From Megaleporinus macrocephalus (Eukaryota; Chordata; Actinopteri; Characiformes; Anostomidae), in NCBI GenBank assembly GCA_021613375.1, contig CM038709.1, positions 34,181,915 through 34,245,914 of the forward strand: 64,000 nt of DNA, read 5' to 3'. Shown in pieces: positions 59,270 through 64,000 of the stretch; position 1 is the first letter of the stretch, and every line of letters starts with the position of its first letter. Both the position numbers and the translations under genes were made by a program. The notes beneath the pieces are model-generated. The model did not search any database and was not told where the DNA came from. It saw only the letters and a list, made by a program, of their open reading frames with translations.

Positions 59270-60075
59270 GAAGGAAGAAAGAAAAAGGGGGATTGTACGC
59301 TTCTGTGTTTGGGGTCTTTCAATCCCAGAGGAAAGCAAAAGGGTCCACAGGTCAGAGTGACGTGACGGGAAGCAAAAAGAAAAGGACCTGAGAGAAAGCA
59401 CTGGAAGAAGGGAGAGAATAAAAGAAAATGCCAAGGCCAGAGCACCAGCTAATCCATCATTAGCATTTGGAAAAACGAGGGACAGCAAGAATAGCAGAGA
59501 GATTGGGAGACTATAGTGGAGTTAATGACACGGGATGGGCATATACAACGTGTGCTGAGGCAGAGTGTCAGTGTGCATTTAATTGCAGTTTCTGTCATTT
59601 ACTTCATTACACTCATGCACTGGTGCTTGTTCATTTGCTAATGCAAATGTATCACATTCATCAGTAAAAATTCAGTTTCAGGGTTTTTAGACTTTCTTGC
59701 TTTGTGCCTACTAGGATAGTATTATTTTTTTCTGCAGTTATAACAATGAAATGATGAAATGAGAAAATGGAGATTATCACCCTGGACAGAAGTCACACCC
59801 TAGTCTTATGCTGACTTGCTTATTGACCCAACTTCCAGCTTGTAAATCAGGATCACCGACCTTAATGTCGTAAATGAATAAAACCTTTCATTTCTGAATC
59901 TGCATCTCTCTGAAGACTTTTTTTGTGATAAAAGGCTGATTATTTGAAGGCTTATTTGAGACTTAACACACACTCACAGCCTTAAATCTGTGTCATACAC
60001 ATCTGCTCATTGAATGTTTCATCTGAAATCTAAGGTATTAACAGGACATTTTTCCCTCTTTTTGCCTCTTTTTCA
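59270..60075. other. Upstream sequence, nothing recognised
   Basis: A purine-rich, moderately GC part to about 59450, then AT-rich. No gene recognised. Confidence 0.4.
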
Positions 60076-60079
60076 GATA

Positions 60080-60420
60080 GAAAAATAGATAGACAGATAC
60101 TTTATTGATCCCAGAGGGAAATTTCAAGGCATCCAGTAGCTATTCCACAAGTGCACAAGGTAAGGCAAAACAGAACAGTTACAACAAAAAATAAAAAATA
60201 GAATATAAAAATCAATAGAATATACACAGTGTGTATAAACCAGTAGTGCAGTTAACCATTGTAAACAGTGTAGACCACTTTGGTTGTGCAAATACGCAGT
60301 TATGCAGTCAGCAGTGCAAATGTGCAATAAAAAGCAGTAATATTTACATGTTTGCATGTTTATATGTTGTCTTCTGTAAAGGTTTAACAGTTGATGTTGG
60401 AAAATAAACATGTCAGGTCT
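60080..60420 (-). mobile_element. Rex1-like LINE 3' tail
   Basis: At its left edge the plus strand reads GATAGATAGACAGATACTTT then ATTGATCCCAGAGGGAAATT, the reverse complement of the 3' end shared by fish Rex1/CR1-type LINEs and some mRNAs. The rest is non-coding with repeated GTGCAAA words. The family and right boundary are uncertain. Confidence 0.5.
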
Positions 60421-63095
60421 AGGGAAAAACCTTGGAAACTTGAAACTAACTGTGGGCAGTCTTAATAGATTTTAAGTAAGTTAGCATCATTTAAAAAAAA
60501 CCCTCCTAAACTCCATTTAGGCATGTTTGCCAATAAACACATTGCATGTAAAAATAAAAATAATCTTTTCACTTGTGCTCTGGACCTTAAAACCACTGCA
60601 TAATACAGGCTTGTTTTCCTATTTTTGCTTTCACCTCCATCAAGGTTTCAAGTGAGCTGAGCCGTTACCAAGAGATGATTAAAAAGTGTTGCAGACTACT
60701 GACTGGTCAGGGAAAATCGTTGAGAGCGAGAAGCCACTTTTTTCACCCTAAACACAAGTGCTAACACTAGCTACAAGGTTAGTGTACCCTCTTGTTCAGA
60801 ATTGTCTTGTCATTCGAACTCTCATGTGGTACTTCCAAAACTCCACTGCTTTTTTTTCATTTTTTTGTCTTGCTGCCATGATCCTCTTTTAAATATAACC
60901 TCTCATCTTTACATTACAGCAGTTTTCTGCAGCATGACTGAGATTAGTACCAAGTACAGTCAAGTTTGTACCATGTGGTGTTAAAGTGGTTTAAAAGCTT
61001 TAAGGTATCTGAGATGGGCATCAAAAACCATGGTGACCTTAGGATGTTTGGATACTTTTAGAGATATAGTGTAAAAAGTGAGAATTCATACAGATATAAT
61101 AATTTGTTGTGAAATAATGAAGTGCTTGGATTGTTTATTCAATGATACAACAATATTTTACAATTTGTAGCTGTTTTTACTAGATTAAGCCTTAGAATTC
61201 ATAGTTATTACCAGCAACAGCACTGTGTAATTTATTTATCCATATATTTCTCAGTTGTAAATCAATGAAATAAGCCCAGAAAAGGATGAGTAAAGTTCAT
61301 ATCATCCATCTACACACCCATCACAAACAGAGGGGTGGATGGCATGTCATTTTATTTTTTCTTAAAAACTTGACAGGTACTGAAATATGCCAATCCAATG
61401 GGCAGCACAGGAAGACACTAGGTGCAATGCAAGAGTATGATGAGAAACGAGTGTGAGAGAAGTAAGGAAAGTATTGTGCGTATCTCCTCCTTTGTCCCCT
61501 AAACAGTTCTTTGAGAAGTGCCTGAGCACCGTTCCATCACTTAAATCTCTAAACAATGGTTGCCATGCACTCCTCATCCACTTTCTCACAACCTGCTATG
61601 AAAGAGCCAATCAGAGCATGACTTTCCATCCACTTATCACAAAAACCACCAATCAGAGCATGACCCTGACCAATCTGCACAATAAAGTCTTTGAAGACCT
61701 GTCAGAGGAAACCTTGATGTTCTGAGAGTTTGTGTATGTGCTTAGGGGGGGTGAGGTAGTGTGTCTGCTTGGAGCACAAAAGCACACAAACACTTGCGTA
61801 TGCACACACTTGTTTTTATACAAAAACAAGTTTTTCTAGAAATCTGCAGAAATATTTTAAGTTTAGTCTTAAATGTCAGCTGAATTTCTGCTTCACGTGA
61901 TTTAAATAATCCCAAACGCTTTTAACAAGGTCCAGGTGGTCAGTCCATTGTTCTAAGAACGCCAGCAGTTTTGTTGCTTAATTCACATAAATTCACCTTT
62001 TTCTTCCATTATTTCCTTTCCTCAGGAACAAATGTTGGACAGCTACACATTTTGAAAACTGGAAGGATAGACAGAAAAGCCTTATGTGGTGCATGAGTGG
62101 ATCTTGAATTCTTGATCTTGATTTTGGTGGGTTTTGATTTTCTTGATATATTTTAATATTTTCTTTTCTCACTTATTTTCTTTGACTGTCCTTTTCCAGT
62201 GCTCCTGAAACAAAATCCTGCACAAATTTCCAAACACAAAAAAAAAAAATCCAAACACAAAGTTGTTAGTTTGTGCTGCACATTTAATTTGGCCCAGTTA
62301 TTTAAACTTTCATTCATGTTTTCAAAAACAATTGCAATGATTGTATATGTGTGTACAGCCCTTCTGTTCTGTACTGACTAGCAACTTATCAGAATTACCT
62401 AAAACTACCAATACAGTCAAAGCTGAAATATTAGGGACAGTTTGGTAGTGTTATGAATGTTTTTGTAGTGTTAAACCAATTGGGTATAAAGATCCATATA
62501 TTGTTGATGACCAAAGAAAAACAAGTATCTCCAAAATTACAACTTTACAGGAGAGGACAAGTCAATGGGGCCAGATTTTTTCCCAAGAAATTTTAGAGCA
62601 TTTATAATGATATTTTCACACAATGCAAACGGCAGCTGTTGTGTCCAAATGAGGAAGAAAACTAAAAATCAACAAAAATGGAGATACATGTTTTTTTTAT
62701 TGGACAGTGATGATTTGTAAGTTCTTGTGTTTAACAGGAATGTTCTAAGACTTCACTGAACCATTTGGAATACTCCACCTTTTTCATGTTTCCATCTGCC
62801 TTAGCTATAACAAATATGGCAGGATTTTGTGTTTTCTTAGTATACAAAAGTAAAAGTAGGTAGCTTCTTAACCGACTGTGTGCTACAGGTGTGCCAGGTA
62901 TAGGAAGAAATTAAAAACACCACTATATTCTTTTAGATTCTATAAAAAAAGTTTTAGTTTTATGGGTTTCTTATGAAGTCTTGAAAATATATATAAAACA
63001 AACAATTATGCAGCAGAACGCAGGTCTGGAAGAGAGCAGAACCAGCCATCTGTTGGAGGTGTTACTCTGTTGCCAGAGTGTGTTTGTGTATGAGA
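60421..63095. other. Upstream sequence, nothing recognised
   Basis: AT-rich. The part around 61870-62070 has a mobile-element look (AACAAGGTCCAGGTGGTCAG) that I cannot assign. Confidence 0.35.
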
Positions 63096-63098
63096 GAG

Positions 63099-63121
63099 AG
63101 TATGTGTGTGTGTGTGTGTGT
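63099..63121. repeat. (GT)n microsatellite
   Basis: About 11 GT units following a GAGAGAG patch. Confidence 0.9.
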
Positions 63122-63124
63122 TGG

Positions 63125-64000
63125 GGTGAGTGGATGAGAAGGAAAAGAAGCATGAAATGAGTGCCAAGGCCACCATGTACTCCAGATAATGAGGTGCAGG
63201 AAGATGCTGAGAGATGAGAAGCACAGTTTGCTCTTTCACGTGAAAAAAAAGCATTTTATATCAAAACCTTAAAGCTTTGTGACCTCCACACCACGCAAAT
63301 ACCAGTTTATAGGGTAGGGTTTATAGGATAGGCATATATTAGGTATATCTATCTCTACGTATACCTATCCAGAGTAACTGAGTTGTCTTTATATCAAGTT
63401 AACAATCAACAACTAGCATACTTTTGAAAAAGGAATGAAATACTGACACTCAACATGATTTCTGACCTCACATTGACTGCCTAATTAACAGCTGACACCC
63501 CACTATAGCGGGTAAACGCTAATTCACCAGAGTCCTACCTTTTAGAGCAATAGCAGAAAACTTTTCTGCGTATCTTCACTACTTTTACCTAACTGTAGCT
63601 CAGGAAGTAGTCTACGCTTGGAACTAACAGGGCTCAGCTAATTACCTAATCTACAGAAACAGTTGAGCAGTAGAATACATCATTTATATGAGGGGGTTCG
63701 AGAAAAAAGGTACAGGTGCCCTTTGTCTGTTTACAATTACTTACTGCCAGTCCATCTGTTGCTATGCAACAATTTATCAGTAACTTTCTACCCTGTGAAT
63801 CAAAGCAAAGCGGCTGCGACCAGATATTATTTAGTTAGAGGGTCGCTTATCAATTTTGCAGCATTAGAACATCTACAAAGGGCTCCTATATCCTAGCTAA
63901 AAGAACGTGAAAAACTATATACATAAAAAACATAGTCACATGTTTGTATTTCTTTAGCTATAAAAGACAGAAATGAATACCTATGGGGGTATCAGTATAA
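63125..64000. other. Window end, nothing recognised
   Basis: A GGTATA/TAGGATAGGCATATA-rich patch at 63300-63370; no gene signal. Confidence 0.4.

Overview
The window is eukaryotic, almost certainly teleost fish DNA. It is AT-rich, has very long (CA/GT)n tracts, carries several Tc1/mariner families typical of fish, and holds split exons with GT-AG introns. Two copies of one tRNA-derived SINE and an RTE-type LINE tail fit an ostariophysan fish (characin or catfish), but the species cannot be fixed from sequence alone.

The only protein-coding gene I can support is on the minus strand: four internal exons of an interleukin-1 receptor accessory protein-like gene (IL1RAPL family, closer to IL1RAPL1 than IL1RAPL2 as I read it). 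In transcript order they are 38668-38383 (286 bp), 28005-27819 (187 bp), 27580-27427 (154 bp) and 17570-17496 (75 bp). All four have consensus splice sites and compatible phases. Together they encode Ig domain 1, Ig domain 2 and the start of Ig domain 3 of a neuronal type I membrane receptor. The signal-peptide exon should lie above 38.7 kb, and the Ig3, transmembrane and TIR exons below position 1; I could not find either inside the window. Nearly everything here is therefore intron or 5' flank of this gene.

Layout: 1-17.5 kb is downstream intron. It holds a 5'-truncated RTE LINE with a 17-bp target-site duplication, a 33-bp minisatellite, a purine-rich tract of about 0.9 kb, a probable hAT element with a SINE inside it, and a broken Tc1 copy. 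17.6-27.4 kb is a 9.9-kb intron with long microsatellites. 27.4-28.0 kb holds two exons around a 238-bp intron built largely of microsatellites. 28.0-38.4 kb is a 10.4-kb intron with three Tc1/mariner relics, a SINE and a young non-autonomous LTR element (35818-37929). That element has identical 322-bp LTRs, a 5-bp duplication, and a 5'-leader/primer-site match suggesting Tf1/sushi-type self-priming. 38.7-64 kb is upstream sequence with two conserved-element-like AT-rich blocks, another Tc1 element, an L2-like relic and a Rex1-like LINE tail.

The most notable observations are: (a) the self-priming LTR element and its array of perfect hairpins; (b) a (TG)n tract next to the 3' splice site of a 75-bp frame-neutral exon, an arrangement known to control exon skipping; (c) a microsatellite-filled 238-bp intron; and (d) an 18-bp inverted match that may mark a 3.2-kb DNA transposon ending in a minisatellite. 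I found no new bacterial-style or operon-like system.
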